From NCBI GenBank assembly GCA_036405135.1, contig DASWYF010000010.1:163350-227349 (forward strand): a stretch of DNA of 64,000 bases, given 5' to 3'. The notes beneath the pieces were generated by a model. The model was not told the origin of the DNA, did not search any database, and was given only the letters and a program-made list of their open reading frames with translations. Of this stretch, positions 44,379 to 54,997 are shown one piece after another. This stretch comes from Verrucomicrobiia bacterium (GTDB taxonomy: Bacteria; Verrucomicrobiota; Verrucomicrobiia; Limisphaerales; JAEYXS01). The number at the start of each line of letters is the position of its first letter. Positions within the stretch are counted from its first letter, which is position 1. The position numbers were made by a program, and so were the translations under genes.

Positions 44379-45917
44379 ATGAGCGACAACTGGACAAATG
44401 TATTAGGGCAAGCAGCGTGGCCCGTCCTTTCAGTAGGGGCGGATGGCCGGGTCGCGGGCGTTAATGATGCCGCTGTCCAATGTTTTGGGTTTGATTCAGT
44501 GGGCAAGCCTTTCAGTGATTTGTGGGATGTGGCGAATTCCTCGGATGCGGGAGCATTTCTTCGCCAATCGGTTCTTACCCCAACACCTGCAGTCATCCAG
44601 CTCAAGGCGGTGGATGGCGAGAAGATCGCGTTCTCCACTTATGCCAGCCCCATTCATATAGATGGCGGCACGGGTTGTCTCTTGCAGCTTTTCCGGGAGG
44701 TTGCCGCTCCGGCCACGGGCAATACCACAATGTTTTTCCGACAGCCGGAGAAACCCCCTGCTGGTCCAATGGACCCGGCACAGATCCACAAGCAAAAGCT
44801 GGAGTGTGCTCTGCAGTTGACGCGCACGGTGGCATTGGATTTCAACAACGCCCTGACCAGCGTGCTCGGTCACACCTCGCTCATTCTCCGCAAACTTCCG
44901 GCAGACAGTCCGTGGCGGAATTCGTTGGTGGAAGTGGAGAAGTCAGCAGAGAAGGCGGCGGAGATCGCGCATGACTTGGCGGTGTTTAGCCGTCAGGAGA
45001 AGGACACGAAGGCGCAGGTCGCTGGTAATCTGAACGATCTGCTCCGCAATGGTGTGGAATCTTTCCGTGGCCTCGCGGGCAATGGTGTGGAGTGGAAGTT
45101 GCATCTGGAGAGCAAGCTTTACACGGCGAATTTCGAAGAAGGCAAGATGCAGCAGGCCGTGATGAAGGTGCTGGAGAATGCCGTCCAAGCGGTGAACAAA
45201 ACGGGACGCATCACGGTGGTCACGCGGAATCGAGATGTCGTCGAACCGACGCAAGATGGCGCGGTGATGTTGGCTCCCGGAGCGTATGTTTGCCTGGAAG
45301 TTTCAGATAGTGGTGCAGGTATTGCGAAAGAGATTTTGCCGCGCATTTTTGAACCGTTCTTCACGACCAAATACGGGCATCGCGGGTTGGGTTTGGCTTG
45401 GGTTTACGGCATTGTGTCGAATCATGGCGGGTTGATCGCCGTATCCAGCGTGCCGGGCCAAGGCGCTTCCTTCCGCATCTACCTGCCGGCACAGAAACGC
45501 GTGGTGCAGGACCGCGTGTATAACGATGATGAGCTGCGCGGCAACCAGACCATCCTCATGGTGGATGATGAAGATCTGCTGCTCACCATGGGCGAGATGG
45601 TGCTCGCCTCGTTCGGCTACCGCGTCATCACGGCTAATAACGGTCAGCGTGCGTTAGAAGTCCTGGAGGAGCAGGGGCCACGGATAGATTTGCTAATCAC
45701 CGATCTGGTGATGCCGAAGATGAGCGGTCGCGAACTCATCGAAAAGGTACGGCCTAATTATCCCTACCTGCCTATCATCTGCACATCCGGTTACGTACGT
45801 TCGAAGGGCGCAGAAGATTCTAACGGAGAGGTATATCTTCAAAAGCCGTTCAGCAGTCAGGACTTGTTGCTAAAAGTCAAGAAGGTGCTTAATCCGGAAG
45901 AATATCACACGGCGTAA
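44379..45917 (+). CDS. Hybrid sensor kinase-like protein without the phosphoacceptor histidine
   Basis: 512 residues. PAS-like N-terminus (WPVLSVGADGRVAGVNDAAV), then a HisKA-like helix TRTVALDFNNALTSVLGHTS in which the usual AHDFNN reads ALDFNN: Leu153 stands at the phosphorylated His. The ATPase domain is complete: N box LENAVQAVNKTG, G1 DSGAGIAKEI, F box FEPFFTTK, G2 HRGLGLAWVYGIVSNHGG. A C-terminal receiver is intact (TILMVDDEDLL, LLITDLVMPKM, CTSGY, YLQKPF). No membrane segment, so cytoplasmic. Likely senses a small ligand through PAS; output is probably through the receiver. A LysR gene follows 43 bp later. Confidence 0.88.
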   Translation: MSDNWTNVLGQAAWPVLSVGADGRVAGVNDAAVQCFGFDSVGKPFSDLWDVANSSDAGAFLRQSVLTPTPAVIQLKAVDGEKIAFSTYASPIHIDGGTGCLLQLFREVAAPATGNTTMFFRQPEKPPAGPMDPAQIHKQKLECALQLTRTVALDFNNALTSVLGHTSLILRKLPADSPWRNSLVEVEKSAEKAAEIAHDLAVFSRQEKDTKAQVAGNLNDLLRNGVESFRGLAGNGVEWKLHLESKLYTANFEEGKMQQAVMKVLENAVQAVNKTGRITVVTRNRDVVEPTQDGAVMLAPGAYVCLEVSDSGAGIAKEILPRIFEPFFTTKYGHRGLGLAWVYGIVSNHGGLIAVSSVPGQGASFRIYLPAQKRVVQDRVYNDDELRGNQTILMVDDEDLLLTMGEMVLASFGYRVITANNGQRALEVLEEQGPRIDLLITDLVMPKMSGRELIEKVRPNYPYLPIICTSGYVRSKGAEDSNGEVYLQKPFSSQDLLLKVKKVLNPEEYHTA

Positions 45918-45923
45918 CATAAG

Positions 45924-45952
45924 TTGACTTTATTTTTGTTTCCTAATAAAAG
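45924..45952 (+). promoter_or_regulatory. Possible promoter of the LysR gene at 45961
   Basis: TTGACT (45924-45929), 17-bp spacer, TAAAAG (45947-45952). The predicted start would be within a few bases of the ATG, implying a very short or absent leader. Confidence 0.35.
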
Positions 45953-45960
45953 ACTGCCTC

Positions 45961-46836
45961 ATGCAAATTGAGAGTCTGAAAGTTTTTACTGATCTTGCGG
46001 AAACGGAGAGTTTTACGAAGGCAGCCCAAATCAACAGCGTGACGCAGTCCGCTGTGAGCCAGCAGATCAGTTCGCTGGAACGCCACTTCAAATCCATCCT
46101 CATCGAGCGCAGCAAGAAGAAGTTCCGGCTGACCCGTGAAGGACAGGTCCTTTACGAGTACAGCAAACAGATTATCCAAACTTACGATGCTCTGCAGAAC
46201 CGCATCCAAGAGATCAAAGACATCGTTTCTGGCACGATCCGCGTCTCCACGATTTACAGCATCGGTTTGCATGACCTGCCGCCGTATCTGAAGCAATTCC
46301 TGAAGCAGTTCCCGACAGTGAACGTGCATGTGGAATATCGCCGCGCGAATCAGGTGTATGATGACGTGCTCGGCAATGTGGTGGACATCGGCCTCGTGGC
46401 TTATCCGCAGAAGGAACTACGCCTGGAAGTGATCCCCTTGCGCGAAGACCCCATGGTGCTCATCTGCCATCCGCAGCATCCCTTCGCCAAGGCGAAGCAG
46501 ATCAAGCTCAAGCAGATCGCAGGACAGAAATTCGTGGGCTTCGAGCCGGATATCCCGACACGCCGCGCCATCGACAAGGTGTTCAAGGATCACGGTGTCT
46601 CGCTGATGCCGGTGATGGAGTTCGACAACATTGAGACGGTCAAACGCGCTGTGGAAATCGATGCTGGTATCTCCATCGTGCCGCACAACACCATCCTGCA
46701 AGAAGTCTCCAAGCAAACGCTGGTGGAAGTGAAGATCGAAGACGCAGAATTCTTCCGTCCGCTCGCGGTGATCTACAAGAAGAGCAAAGTGCTCTCCCCG
46801 GCGATGAAGCAGTTCATCACGATACTGAAGAACTGA
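45961..46836 (+). CDS. LysR-family transcriptional regulator
   Basis: 291 residues, normal length. N-terminal winged HTH: MQIESLKVFTDLAETESFTK and SVTQSAVSQQISSLERHFKS (recognition helix). Effector domain from about 90: GTIRVSTIYSIGLHDLPPYL, VDIGLVAYPQKELRLEVIPL, FVGFEPDIPTRRAIDKVF and VKRAVEIDAGISIVPHNTIL. The sequence resembles CysB/Cbl-like regulators in layout, but the ligand is unknown. Follows the kinase-like gene; no divergent target gene is present. Confidence 0.92.
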   Translation: MQIESLKVFTDLAETESFTKAAQINSVTQSAVSQQISSLERHFKSILIERSKKKFRLTREGQVLYEYSKQIIQTYDALQNRIQEIKDIVSGTIRVSTIYSIGLHDLPPYLKQFLKQFPTVNVHVEYRRANQVYDDVLGNVVDIGLVAYPQKELRLEVIPLREDPMVLICHPQHPFAKAKQIKLKQIAGQKFVGFEPDIPTRRAIDKVFKDHGVSLMPVMEFDNIETVKRAVEIDAGISIVPHNTILQEVSKQTLVEVKIEDAEFFRPLAVIYKKSKVLSPAMKQFITILKN

Positions 46837-46851
46837 TATCTTTTAGGGAAA

Positions 46852-46886
46852 AAAGGCCGTTCTGATCAATCAGGACGGCCTTTCTC
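46852..46886. terminator. Bidirectional terminator between two LysR genes
   Basis: 14-bp stem AAAGGCCGTTCTGA (46852-46865) with 46870-46883 (one G-T pair), A-run before and TTTCTC after. Serves the convergent LysR genes. Confidence 0.88.
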
Positions 46887-46901
46887 ATTGAAGGTGATGG
46901 T

Positions 46902-47837
46902 TCAAGCAGCCCGCAAAACCGTCGGAGCCGGATATGCTTTTCGCCCTTTAGTTTCAGGCTTTAGGAGCTTGATGAAGTTGTGCACAAGTTGTGACGCTTC
47001 ATCCTTCCGCCACACGGCCCACATATGCAGTTCCAGATGTTCCGTCGCGCCTTCGAGGGGCACGATCTTCATCTCCAGATTTCGATATGTCTCCAGCGCG
47101 TGCAACATGAGCGAGATGCCGTGCCCGCTGGCGATGATAGAAGCGAGTGAATCGAAGCCCTGGCAGTATTTTATCCGGCGCGGTTTCAAGCCCTCGGAGG
47201 CAAAGAGGCGGCGTAAATGATCGGCATGGTCGGAATTACATTCGGTGCCGATACACACGAAATTTTCATCGACCAGTTCTTTGAGCGAAAGCTGCGGGCG
47301 ACGGATGAGCCGATGATTGCGAGCCACAGCGATGCCGAGGGAAGATTGCAGCACGAGCAGTCGCTGAAAATGGGGTGAATTACTGCCGTTATCTCCAAAA
47401 GCAAAAGCGATCTGCAATTCACCTGCGGCCAGGCCGGTCATCTGGTCTGGAAAGGGCAGCTCCTGCAACACCACTTCCACATCGGGAAAAGCCTCGTGAA
47501 ATGACTTCAGCGCGTTGGGCAGAAAGATGGGAGCGAGAGCTCCTGCACTGCCCACTGTGAGTGTTCCGCGACGTCCCGCCGCGGCTTCTTTGGCCAAGGC
47601 AGCGGCGCGTTGGGCGTGAGCTAAAATCTGTTGTGCTTCAACGAGATAGACGCGTCCGGCATCCGTAAGCGAGGCACGCACGGTGTTGCGTTCCAGTAGG
47701 CGGACGCCGAGTTCATCTTCCAAATCTTTGATCTGTTTGCTGAGCGCCGGACGGGTGAGATGCAGGCGTTCGGCGGCACGACGGAAATTCAGTTCCTCAG
47801 CAACGACGGTGAAGTAGCGGAGATGTCTGAGTTCCAT
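46902..47837 (-). CDS. LysR-family regulator, probable controller of the adjacent RND operon
   Basis: 311 residues from ATG 47837 (MELRHLRYFTVVAEELNFRR). HTH AAERLHLTRPALSKQIKDLE (about 20-40). Effector domain: GTLTVGSAGALAPIFLPNAL, FPDVEVVLQELPFPDQMTGL, FVCIGTECNSDHADHLRRLF and SIIASGHGISLMLHALETYR. The HTH sequence fits the BenM/CatM/HcaR-type LysR group, which respond to aromatic or small acidic compounds. Divergent from the RND operon with 90 bp between starts and a T-N11-A palindrome there, the usual layout for a LysR regulator and its target. Confidence 0.9.
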   Translation of the reverse strand: MELRHLRYFTVVAEELNFRRAAERLHLTRPALSKQIKDLEDELGVRLLERNTVRASLTDAGRVYLVEAQQILAHAQRAAALAKEAAAGRRGTLTVGSAGALAPIFLPNALKSFHEAFPDVEVVLQELPFPDQMTGLAAGELQIAFAFGDNGSNSPHFQRLLVLQSSLGIAVARNHRLIRRPQLSLKELVDENFVCIGTECNSDHADHLRRLFASEGLKPRRIKYCQGFDSLASIIASGHGISLMLHALETYRNLEMKIVPLEGATEHLELHMWAVWRKDEASQLVHNFIKLLKPETKGRKAYPAPTVLRAA

Positions 47838-47854
47838 ACGTTTCTGGTAGAGTG

Positions 47855-47869
47855 GTAACAAAAAGTTAC
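47855..47869. promoter_or_regulatory. Putative LysR binding site
   Basis: GTAAC-AAAAA-GTTAC, a perfect palindrome fitting the LysR T-N11-A consensus, 18 bp before the LysR start (47837) and 59 bp before the RND adaptor start (47928). Confidence 0.65.
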
Positions 47870-47927
47870 GACCTTGGAAACATCAAAGTCATTCTGGGGA
47901 ACGCGTTTAGGTGTAGTTTGGAACGGA

Positions 47928-49127
47928 ATGAAATCGTTTTATGCAGGTGTGATGGTAGTGCTCCTGGTGCTGACAGGAGCGGGATGCGGCAAAAAGAAGG
48001 AAGGCCCGCCGCCCGCGCAGCCGCCCGTGGAAGTCACCGTGGTGACGGTGAAGGAAGAGCCGGTGAGCGTCATCACGGAGTTGCCGGGGCGCATCAGTCC
48101 CGTGCGTGTGGCGGAAGTGCGCGCCCGTGTGCCCGGCATCTTGCTGGAAAAGAAATTTCAAGAAGGCGCGGATGTGAAGGCGGGCGATCTGCTCTTCCAG
48201 ATCGATCCTGCGCCGTTGAAGGCCACGATCAGCAGCGCGAAAGCGGTTCAGGCACGCGCGGAAGCGAATCTGAAACAGGCGCAATCGCAGGCGAACCGTT
48301 ACAAGGAACTGGTGGAGATCAACGCTGTCTCCCGTCAGGAATTCGAGAACGCCACGGCTTCTGTGCAGGTGTATGAAGCGGAAGTGCTCGCGGCTAAGGC
48401 GACGGTGGAGACGGCAGGATTAAATCTCGGCTATGCCAGTGTGACGGCACCGATCTCCGGTCGCATCGGGCGCACATTGGTGACGGAAGGTGCCTTGGTG
48501 GGACAGAACGAGGCGACGCCCATGGCGGTCATCCAGCAATTAGACCCGGTCTATTTCGATTTCACGCAATCCACCACGGACCTGCTGAAACTTCAGCGCG
48601 CGTTGAAAGAAGGCAAACTCAAAAGCGTAGCTCCCAATGAAGCGGCAGTGACGTTGATCCTCGAAGACGGCACGACTTATCCGCAAGCTGGCCGTTTGCT
48701 TTTTACGGACATCTCCGTTGAGCAGGGCACGGGCATGGTGACCTTGCGCGCAGAGTTCCCGAATCCAGATCGCACGCTGTTGCCGGGCATGTTCGCGCGG
48801 GCAAAGGTGGAGCAAGCGGTGAACACGCAGGCGATCACAGTATTACAACGCGCGGTGACGCGTGGGGCGAACGGCTCCGCAAGCGTGATGCTGGTGAAGG
48901 CGGATGAGACCGTCGAATCCCGTATGATCAAAGCTGACACCGCGAATGGTGATCGCTGGATTGTGGCGAGTGGATTGAAAGCCGGTGAACGTGTGGTGGT
49001 GGAAGGTCTGCAGAAGATCCGCCCCGGTGCGAAGGTGACGACGAAGCCGTTTGATCCGAATGCACCGTTGAACACGAACCAGCCGCCAGCGGCTGTCACC
49101 AATGCGACCAAGAAGGCCGCGCACTGA
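47928..49127 (+). CDS. RND efflux periplasmic adaptor lipoprotein (AcrA/MexE type)
   Basis: 400 residues from ATG 47928 (MKSFYAGVMVVLLVLTGAGC, lipoprotein signal; the lipobox LTGAGC is slightly off consensus). Membrane-fusion protein of a tripartite efflux pump, bridging the inner-membrane pump and the outer-membrane channel. Features: VRARVPGILLEKKFQEGADV then KAGDLLFQIDP (lipoyl half), a coiled-coil hairpin (about 95-160), LGYASVTAPISGRIGRTLVT (second lipoyl half), and GRLLFTDISVEQGTGMVTLR (beta barrel). First gene of the operon with the pump and channel genes. Confidence 0.94.
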   Translation: MKSFYAGVMVVLLVLTGAGCGKKKEGPPPAQPPVEVTVVTVKEEPVSVITELPGRISPVRVAEVRARVPGILLEKKFQEGADVKAGDLLFQIDPAPLKATISSAKAVQARAEANLKQAQSQANRYKELVEINAVSRQEFENATASVQVYEAEVLAAKATVETAGLNLGYASVTAPISGRIGRTLVTEGALVGQNEATPMAVIQQLDPVYFDFTQSTTDLLKLQRALKEGKLKSVAPNEAAVTLILEDGTTYPQAGRLLFTDISVEQGTGMVTLRAEFPNPDRTLLPGMFARAKVEQAVNTQAITVLQRAVTRGANGSASVMLVKADETVESRMIKADTANGDRWIVASGLKAGERVVVEGLQKIRPGAKVTTKPFDPNAPLNTNQPPAAVTNATKKAAH

Positions 49128-49144
49128 GCTAAGGAGTTTTCATC

Positions 49145-52100
49145 ATGGCCAAATTTTTCATCGACCGGCCGGTTTTTGCGTGGGTGGTGTCCATCCTCAT
49201 CATGGTGTTGGGGGCACTCTCCATCACGCAGTTGCCGGTGGCGCAGTATCCGAACGTTGCACCGCCATCCATCTCGGTATCGGCGACGTATGCCGGTGCT
49301 TCTGCTGAAACGTTACAGGATACGGTGACTTCTGTGATCGAGCAGCAGCTCAATGGTATCGACAACCTGCTCTACATGTCGTCCTCCAGCGATGCATCTG
49401 GTCAGGCGACGGTGACGCTGTATTTCCAACCGGGAACGAATCCAGACACGGCGCAAGTGCAGGTGCAGAATAAGGTGCAGCTTGCCACGCCGAGTTTGCC
49501 ACAGACAGTGCAGCAGCAAGGCATCACGGTGGCGAAGGCCACGCGTAATTTCATGATGTTCTTCACGCTGTCCACGCCGGACGGCAGCCTGGATGAGATC
49601 GCGCTGGGTAATTACATCGCGGCCAGTGTGCTAGACCCCATCCGCCGTGTCTCCGGCGTGGGTGAAGCGATGATGTTCGGCACCCAGTATGCCATGCGCA
49701 TCTGGATGAATCCTGAGAAGCTGACGAGCTATGGGCTCACGGCGGATGACATCCGCACGGCCATCCAAAACCAGAATGCGCAAATCCCTGTGGGTCAGTT
49801 GGGCGCGCGTCCCTCGGTTGAAGGCCAGCAACTCAACGTCATCTTGCAGGGACGTTCCACGCTGCGAACGGTGGAGGAGTTCGAGAATATCTTGCTGCGT
49901 TACAATACCGATGGTTCGCGGGTGCGGCTCAAGGACGTGGCGCGTGTGGAGATGGGTGGTCAGGATTATTCCACGCAAGCCCGTGTGAATGGGCATCCCT
50001 CGGCGGCAGTGGCCGTGAAGCTCGCGCCTTCGGCTAATGCCTTGAACACGGCGAAAGCAGTGCGCCAGAAGGTGGAAGACCTCTCCAAGTTCTTCCCGCC
50101 GGGTGTGGAAGTGAATTACCCGCTGGATACCTCGGCCTTCGTGGATATCTCGATCAAGGAAGTGATCAAGACGCTGGCCGAAGCGATCTTGCTGGTGTTC
50201 CTCGTGATGTATCTCTTTTTGCAGAACATCCGCACGACTTTGATCCCCACGATCGTAGTGCCGGTGGCCTTGCTGGGCACGTTCGGCATTATGTTCGCCT
50301 TCGGTTTCTCCATCAACGTGCTGACGATGTTCGGCATGGTGCTGGCCATCGGTATTCTCGTGGATGATGCGATCGTGGTGGTGGAAAACGTGGAACGCAT
50401 CATGAGCGAAGAAGGGCTGTCGCCATTGGAAGCCACACGTAAGGCGATGAGCCAGATCACCGGGGCGCTCATCGGCATCTCGCTTGTGCTCACGGCGGTG
50501 TTCATCCCCATGGCATTCTTCAGCGGTTCTGTGGGCACGATTTACCGGCAGTTCTCCCTCGCACTCGTCGCGTCAATGTTGTTCTCCGTGTTCCTCGCGA
50601 TGTCACTGACGCCAGCCTTGTGCGCTACCTTGCTCAAGCCGGTGGAGAAGGGGCATCATCATGAGAAGGGTGGCTTCTTCGGCTGGTTCAATCGCACGTT
50701 CGCGAAAACGACGACGCGTTATCAATCATGGGTCGCAGGCATCCTGAAATGGACGGGCACTTCGATGGTGGCATTTCTGGCCATCGTGGTGGCGGTGGGC
50801 TTCCTCTATATTCGGATGCCGTCCTCCTTCTTGCCAGAAGAAGATCAGGGCTACTTCCTCACAAACATCCAGTTGCCTGTGGGTGCCACGCAAGCGCGCA
50901 CATCTGAAGTGTTGAAGCAGGTGGAGGATTATTACCTCGCGCAACCGGAGATCGAGAGTTTCATCACGGTATCCGGTTTCAGCTTCAACGGTCGTGGGCA
51001 GAACTCCGCGCTCTCGTTCGCACGCTTGAAGGATTGGAAAGAGCGCAAAGGCGCGGATCATACCGTGCAGGCGGTCATCCGTCGTGCCTTCGGCCATTTC
51101 TCGAGCATCAAAGACGCGATCATCTTCCCGCTGAATCCACCGGCTATCTCGGAGCTGGGCAATTCCGCTGGCTTCGACTTCCAGTTGCAAGACCTGGCGG
51201 GCTTGGGACATGAGAAGTTGCTCGCGGCGAAAAATCAGTTGCTCGCGGAAGCGGCGAATAATCCGCATGTCACCGGCGTGCGTATGCAAGGGCTCGAAGA
51301 CGCCGCGCAGTTGAAGATCGAGATCGATGAGGACAAGGCGAGCGTGCTGGGTGTGTCCCTCGGTGACATCAATACGACGCTGCAAACGGCGCTCGGTTCG
51401 AGCTACATCAACAACTTCGTGAACGGCAACCGCATCCAGCGCGTGATCGTGCAACTGGATGCGCCTTACCGCATGACGCCGGATGACATCACCAAGATCT
51501 TCGTGCGGAACAAAGCGGGCACCATGGTGCCGCTCTCGGCCTTCACGAGCCTGAAGTGGATCTACGGCGCGCCACAGTTGCAGACGTATAACGGCTTTCC
51601 TTCCGTGCAGATCGTCGGTGCTGCACCAGTTGGTGGCAGCACGGGCGTGGCGATGGATGCGATGGAAGAGATGGCGAGCAAACTGCCTGCGGGCATCGGC
51701 TACGAATGGACGGGGCAATCCTATGAGGAACGTCTTTCCGGCTCACAAGCGCCGATGCTCTACGCGCTCTCCATCCTCATCGTGTTCCTGTGCCTGGCCG
51801 CGCTCTATGAGAGTTGGTCCATCCCGGTGGCAGTGCTGCTGGTGGTGCCGTTGGGTGTGTTAGGCGCACTCATCGCAGCATCGATGCGCGGGTTGCCAAA
51901 CGATGTGTATTTCAAAGTCGGCTTGCTCACGACGGTGGGTCTCGCGACGAAGAACGCGATCTTGATCATCGAGTATGCGAAGGATTTGCAGGCGACCGGC
52001 AAAGGCTTGATGGAATCCATTCTGGAAGCCGTGCATTTGCGGTTGCGGCCGATCTTGATGACGTCGATGGCATTTGTGCTGGGCGTGTTGCCGCTGGTGA

Positions 52101-52309
52101 TCAGCCGCGGAGCCGGTTCCGCGAGCCAGAACGCGATCGGCACGGGTGTGGCCGGTGGCATGATCTCGGCAACAGTGCTGGCGATCTTCTTTGTGCCAGT
52201 ATTCTACGTCGTCATCCGGCGGATGTTCAAAGATAAAAAAGCGCCCGAACCGCCACTAGCGGGGACGGAACCGCTCAAGCCTTCGACGGAAGGAGGTCAC
52301 CATGCGTAA
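49145..52309 (+). CDS. RND efflux inner-membrane pump (HAE1, AcrB/MexF type)
   Basis: 1054 residues, usual length. Proton-driven drug exporter with 12 membrane segments and two large periplasmic loops. [20 protein letters not shown] at the start is typical. Conserved motifs: [40 protein letters not shown] with the proton-relay Asp pair, [40 protein letters not shown], and near the C-terminus [16 protein letters not shown] and [20 protein letters not shown]. Preceded by an AAGGAG ribosome-binding site 8 bp before ATG. Overlaps the channel gene by 8 bp. Confidence 0.97.
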   Translation: MAKFFIDRPVFAWVVSILIMVLGALSITQLPVAQYPNVAPPSISVSATYAGASAETLQDTVTSVIEQQLNGIDNLLYMSSSSDASGQATVTLYFQPGTNPDTAQVQVQNKVQLATPSLPQTVQQQGITVAKATRNFMMFFTLSTPDGSLDEIALGNYIAASVLDPIRRVSGVGEAMMFGTQYAMRIWMNPEKLTSYGLTADDIRTAIQNQNAQIPVGQLGARPSVEGQQLNVILQGRSTLRTVEEFENILLRYNTDGSRVRLKDVARVEMGGQDYSTQARVNGHPSAAVAVKLAPSANALNTAKAVRQKVEDLSKFFPPGVEVNYPLDTSAFVDISIKEVIKTLAEAILLVFLVMYLFLQNIRTTLIPTIVVPVALLGTFGIMFAFGFSINVLTMFGMVLAIGILVDDAIVVVENVERIMSEEGLSPLEATRKAMSQITGALIGISLVLTAVFIPMAFFSGSVGTIYRQFSLALVASMLFSVFLAMSLTPALCATLLKPVEKGHHHEKGGFFGWFNRTFAKTTTRYQSWVAGILKWTGTSMVAFLAIVVAVGFLYIRMPSSFLPEEDQGYFLTNIQLPVGATQARTSEVLKQVEDYYLAQPEIESFITVSGFSFNGRGQNSALSFARLKDWKERKGADHTVQAVIRRAFGHFSSIKDAIIFPLNPPAISELGNSAGFDFQLQDLAGLGHEKLLAAKNQLLAEAANNPHVTGVRMQGLEDAAQLKIEIDEDKASVLGVSLGDINTTLQTALGSSYINNFVNGNRIQRVIVQLDAPYRMTPDDITKIFVRNKAGTMVPLSAFTSLKWIYGAPQLQTYNGFPSVQIVGAAPVGGSTGVAMDAMEEMASKLPAGIGYEWTGQSYEERLSGSQAPMLYALSILIVFLCLAALYESWSIPVAVLLVVPLGVLGALIAASMRGLPNDVYFKVGLLTTVGLATKNAILIIEYAKDLQATGKGLMESILEAVHLRLRPILMTSMAFVLGVLPLVISRGAGSASQNAIGTGVAGGMISATVLAIFFVPVFYVVIRRMFKDKKAPEPPLAGTEPLKPSTEGGHHA

Positions 52310-53708
52310 GATTTATTGGTCAATGGCAATGACAGCAGCCCTGCTCACGGGCTGCACGATGACACCGAAGTATGAGCGACCAGCGGCACCGGTCGCGGGC
52401 ACGTGGCCCGCTTCAGTTACTGCGACGAACGGCGTCAGCACCGTGGCAGCAGAGCTGGCGTGGCAGGACTTCTTCCAAGACGCGCGCTTGAAACAGGTGA
52501 TCGGACTGGCACTGGCGAATAATCGCGATTTGCGCGTGGCCGCGCTGAATGTGGAGATCTCGCGGGCACAGTATCGCATCCAGCGGGCAGACTTGTTGCC
52601 GACGGCGGATGCGGGTGCTGCGTTCACCCGGCAGCGCACTGCGGCGACGGCTTTCAGCGGGCCGACCATTGGTAATCAATACAGCGTGTCCGGTGTGGCG
52701 TCGTATGAATTGGACTTGTTCGGGCGCGTGCGGAGCTTGAAGAGCCAGGCGCTCGAACGTTTCTTTGCGACTGAAGAAGCGCGGCGCAGTGCGCACATCG
52801 CGCTGATCGGTGAAGTGGCGTTGCAATATCTGAACCATCAATCGCTGATGGAGCAGGTGAAGCTGGCCGAGCAAACGCTCAAGACGGTGACTGATTCGCT
52901 GAACCTCACGCAGAAGCGTTTCGAGCTAGGTGATACATCACAACTGGATGTGCGCTCGGCGGAATCGCTGGTGCAACGTTCACGCGCAAGCCTTGCAGCA
53001 TATCAACAGCAACTGGCGCAGGCGGAGAATGCGTTGACGTTCCTCGTAGGCGCACCGTTGCCTGCCGATCTGCCGCCACAGACGCCTTTGAATGACAAGG
53101 GCGCGATGGCGGAAGTGTCCGCAGGTATGCCAGCAGATTTGTTGCAGCGTCGTCCAGACATCTTGGCGGCGGAGCATGAGTTGAAGGCGGCGAATGCGAA
53201 TATCGGTGCTGCCCGGGCGGCGTTCTTTCCGCGCATCTTGCTGACGGCGGGTGGCGGTACGGCGAGCGCGCAGCTCTCCGATCTGTTCACGGGGCCATCC
53301 ATGGCGTGGAACTTCTCGCCGCAGATCACGGTGCCGATCTTCGAGGGTGGACGGAATCGCGCAAACCTCGATGTGGCGAAGCTAAGCAAGGAAGTGGAAG
53401 TGGCACAGTATGAGAAGGCCATCCAGACAACATTTCGCGAGGTGGCAGATGCGCTGATCGTGAAGACGTGGATCGATGAGCAGATGTCCGCTGGGCAAGC
53501 ATTAGTGACAGCGCAGCAACAGCGGTTCACGCTGGCGGATGCGCGCTACAAACGCGGAGTGGACAGCTACCTTGCGGTACTCACGGCGCAGCAAGACTTG
53601 TATGCAGCACAGCAGACGTTGATCAACGTCCGGTTCGTGCGTCTGGCGAACCAGGTGACGTTGTATCGCGTGCTGGGTGGCGGCTGGAGCGAGCCGAAGA
53701 AGGATTGA
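52302..53708 (+). CDS. RND efflux outer-membrane channel lipoprotein (OprM/NodT type)
   Basis: 468 residues. Lipoprotein signal [20 protein letters not shown] (lipobox LTGC, Cys18), then [13 protein letters not shown], the typical start of NodT-family channels. Two outer-membrane efflux repeats: [20 protein letters not shown] with [20 protein letters not shown], and [20 protein letters not shown] with [20 protein letters not shown]. Ends [11 protein letters not shown], as usual. A strong GGAGG ribosome-binding site lies just before the ATG, inside the end of the pump gene. Completes the tripartite pump. Confidence 0.96.
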   Translation: MRKIYWSMAMTAALLTGCTMTPKYERPAAPVAGTWPASVTATNGVSTVAAELAWQDFFQDARLKQVIGLALANNRDLRVAALNVEISRAQYRIQRADLLPTADAGAAFTRQRTAATAFSGPTIGNQYSVSGVASYELDLFGRVRSLKSQALERFFATEEARRSAHIALIGEVALQYLNHQSLMEQVKLAEQTLKTVTDSLNLTQKRFELGDTSQLDVRSAESLVQRSRASLAAYQQQLAQAENALTFLVGAPLPADLPPQTPLNDKGAMAEVSAGMPADLLQRRPDILAAEHELKAANANIGAARAAFFPRILLTAGGGTASAQLSDLFTGPSMAWNFSPQITVPIFEGGRNRANLDVAKLSKEVEVAQYEKAIQTTFREVADALIVKTWIDEQMSAGQALVTAQQQRFTLADARYKRGVDSYLAVLTAQQDLYAAQQTLINVRFVRLANQVTLYRVLGGGWSEPKKD

Positions 53709-53756
53709 TGATTTAGCGCCGTCTGTCGGTTATCCTCCCGACTGGCTGGCGCAAAT

Positions 53757-53796
53757 AAGCGGCTGATGATTCGTCATCAGCCGCTTTACGTTTTTA
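53757..53796. terminator. Bidirectional terminator with UUCG tetraloop
   Basis: Perfect 13-bp stem AAGCGGCTGATGA (53757-53769) with 53774-53786 around a TTCG loop, then TACGTTTTT. Ends the RND operon and possibly the convergent aminopeptidase gene. Confidence 0.93.
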
Positions 53797-53807
53797 AAGA
53801 GGGCTAG

Positions 53808-54926
53808 TTACTTCAAGTTCGCCGGGTTCAGCGGCTTCAGATCCTTCGGCAGGAAGATGCCGTCTTTGCGAATCAGTTCGCCATCGAACCAGACTTCGCC
53901 GCCGCCCCATTCGGGACGTTGGATGAGCACCATGTCCCAATGCACAGCGGAGCGATTGCCGTTGTCGCATTCCTCATACGCCTGGCCAGGAGTGAAGTGC
54001 AGGGAGCCCGCGATCTTCTCATCGAAGAGGATGTCGCACATCGGCGTGAGAATGTAAGGATTGAAGCCGAGGGAGAACTCGCCGATGTAGCGTGCGCCCG
54101 CGTCGGTATCGAGAATCTCGTTCAGGCGCTTCGTGGTGGTGGCGGTGCTGGCGGTGGCTTCGACGACTTTGCCGTTCTTGAAGGCGAGGCGGATGCCTTC
54201 GAACTTCGTGCCGGAGTAAAGTGTGGGCGTGTTGAACTGGATCACGCCGTTCACGGAGTCTTTCACGGGGCAGCTAAAGACTTCGCCATCGGGGATGTTG
54301 CGGTCACCCTTGCACATCTTCGCACCGATCTTTTTGATGCTGAAAGAAAGGTCGGTGCCAGGGGAAACGAGGCGCACCTTGTCCGCTTTCTTCATGCGTT
54401 TCTCGAGCGGGACCATGGCCTTGGCCATGCGCACGTAGTCCATGGTGCAGACGTCGAAATAGAAATTCTCGAAGGCTTCGGTGCTCATGCCCGCGGCTTG
54501 GGCCATGCTGGGCGTGGGCCAGCGGAGGACGCACCACTTGGTCTTGTTCACGCGGTAGTTCAACACCGGGCGAATGGTCTTCGAGTAAACGGACATGCGC
54601 TCACTGGGCACGTCGGAAGATTCGTTGGCGTTCGCGCTGCCGCGGATGGCGATGTAGGACTGCATCTTCTTCATCCGGAACATCTCGATATCGCGGATGA
54701 TGGCGGCGTGCTCGGGATTCGTCTCGCGGACGACTTCACGCACGAGCCGGGTATGACGGGCTTCCACGAAGGGCAGGGCGCCGACCTTGCGTGCGGCGCG
54801 CATGAGTTCCACGGTGAACTCGTCGGGGACATCGATCATATCGAGCAGGACGCGTTCGCCTTTCTTGAGGGCGGTGGAATATTCGATGAGAAGTTTGGCC
54901 AGCTTCGCGTAACGTGGATCGGTCAT
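53808..54926 (-). CDS. M29-family aminopeptidase
   Basis: 372 residues from ATG 54926 ([20 protein letters not shown]); a longer frame to 55130 runs through a MITE-like repeat and is rejected. Family M29 (thermophilic aminopeptidase, AmpS/PepS), a two-metal cytoplasmic exopeptidase. Metal and catalytic residues are all in place: Glu215 in PDGEVF, Glu283 in IGEFSLG, His310 and Tyr317 in [10 protein letters not shown], His329 and Asp331 in HWDMV, with spacing close to that known for the family. Lies divergent from nothing; upstream is the repeat at 54998. Confidence 0.93.
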   Translation of the reverse strand: MTDPRYAKLAKLLIEYSTALKKGERVLLDMIDVPDEFTVELMRAARKVGALPFVEARHTRLVREVVRETNPEHAAIIRDIEMFRMKKMQSYIAIRGSANANESSDVPSERMSVYSKTIRPVLNYRVNKTKWCVLRWPTPSMAQAAGMSTEAFENFYFDVCTMDYVRMAKAMVPLEKRMKKADKVRLVSPGTDLSFSIKKIGAKMCKGDRNIPDGEVFSCPVKDSVNGVIQFNTPTLYSGTKFEGIRLAFKNGKVVEATASTATTTKRLNEILDTDAGARYIGEFSLGFNPYILTPMCDILFDEKIAGSLHFTPGQAYEECDNGNRSAVHWDMVLIQRPEWGGGEVWFDGELIRKDGIFLPKDLKPLNPANLK

Positions 54927-54997
54927 AGTTGCTGAGTAGTAAATTAGACCCCGGCAGAAGAAAGTCCAGCGAGAGAATGGGGCGGTGTACGAGGCGT

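Noticed and set aside
50726..51718. 330-codon minus-strand frame inside the RND pump gene
   Set aside because: Arg/His-rich antisense frame; the plus-strand gene is complete.
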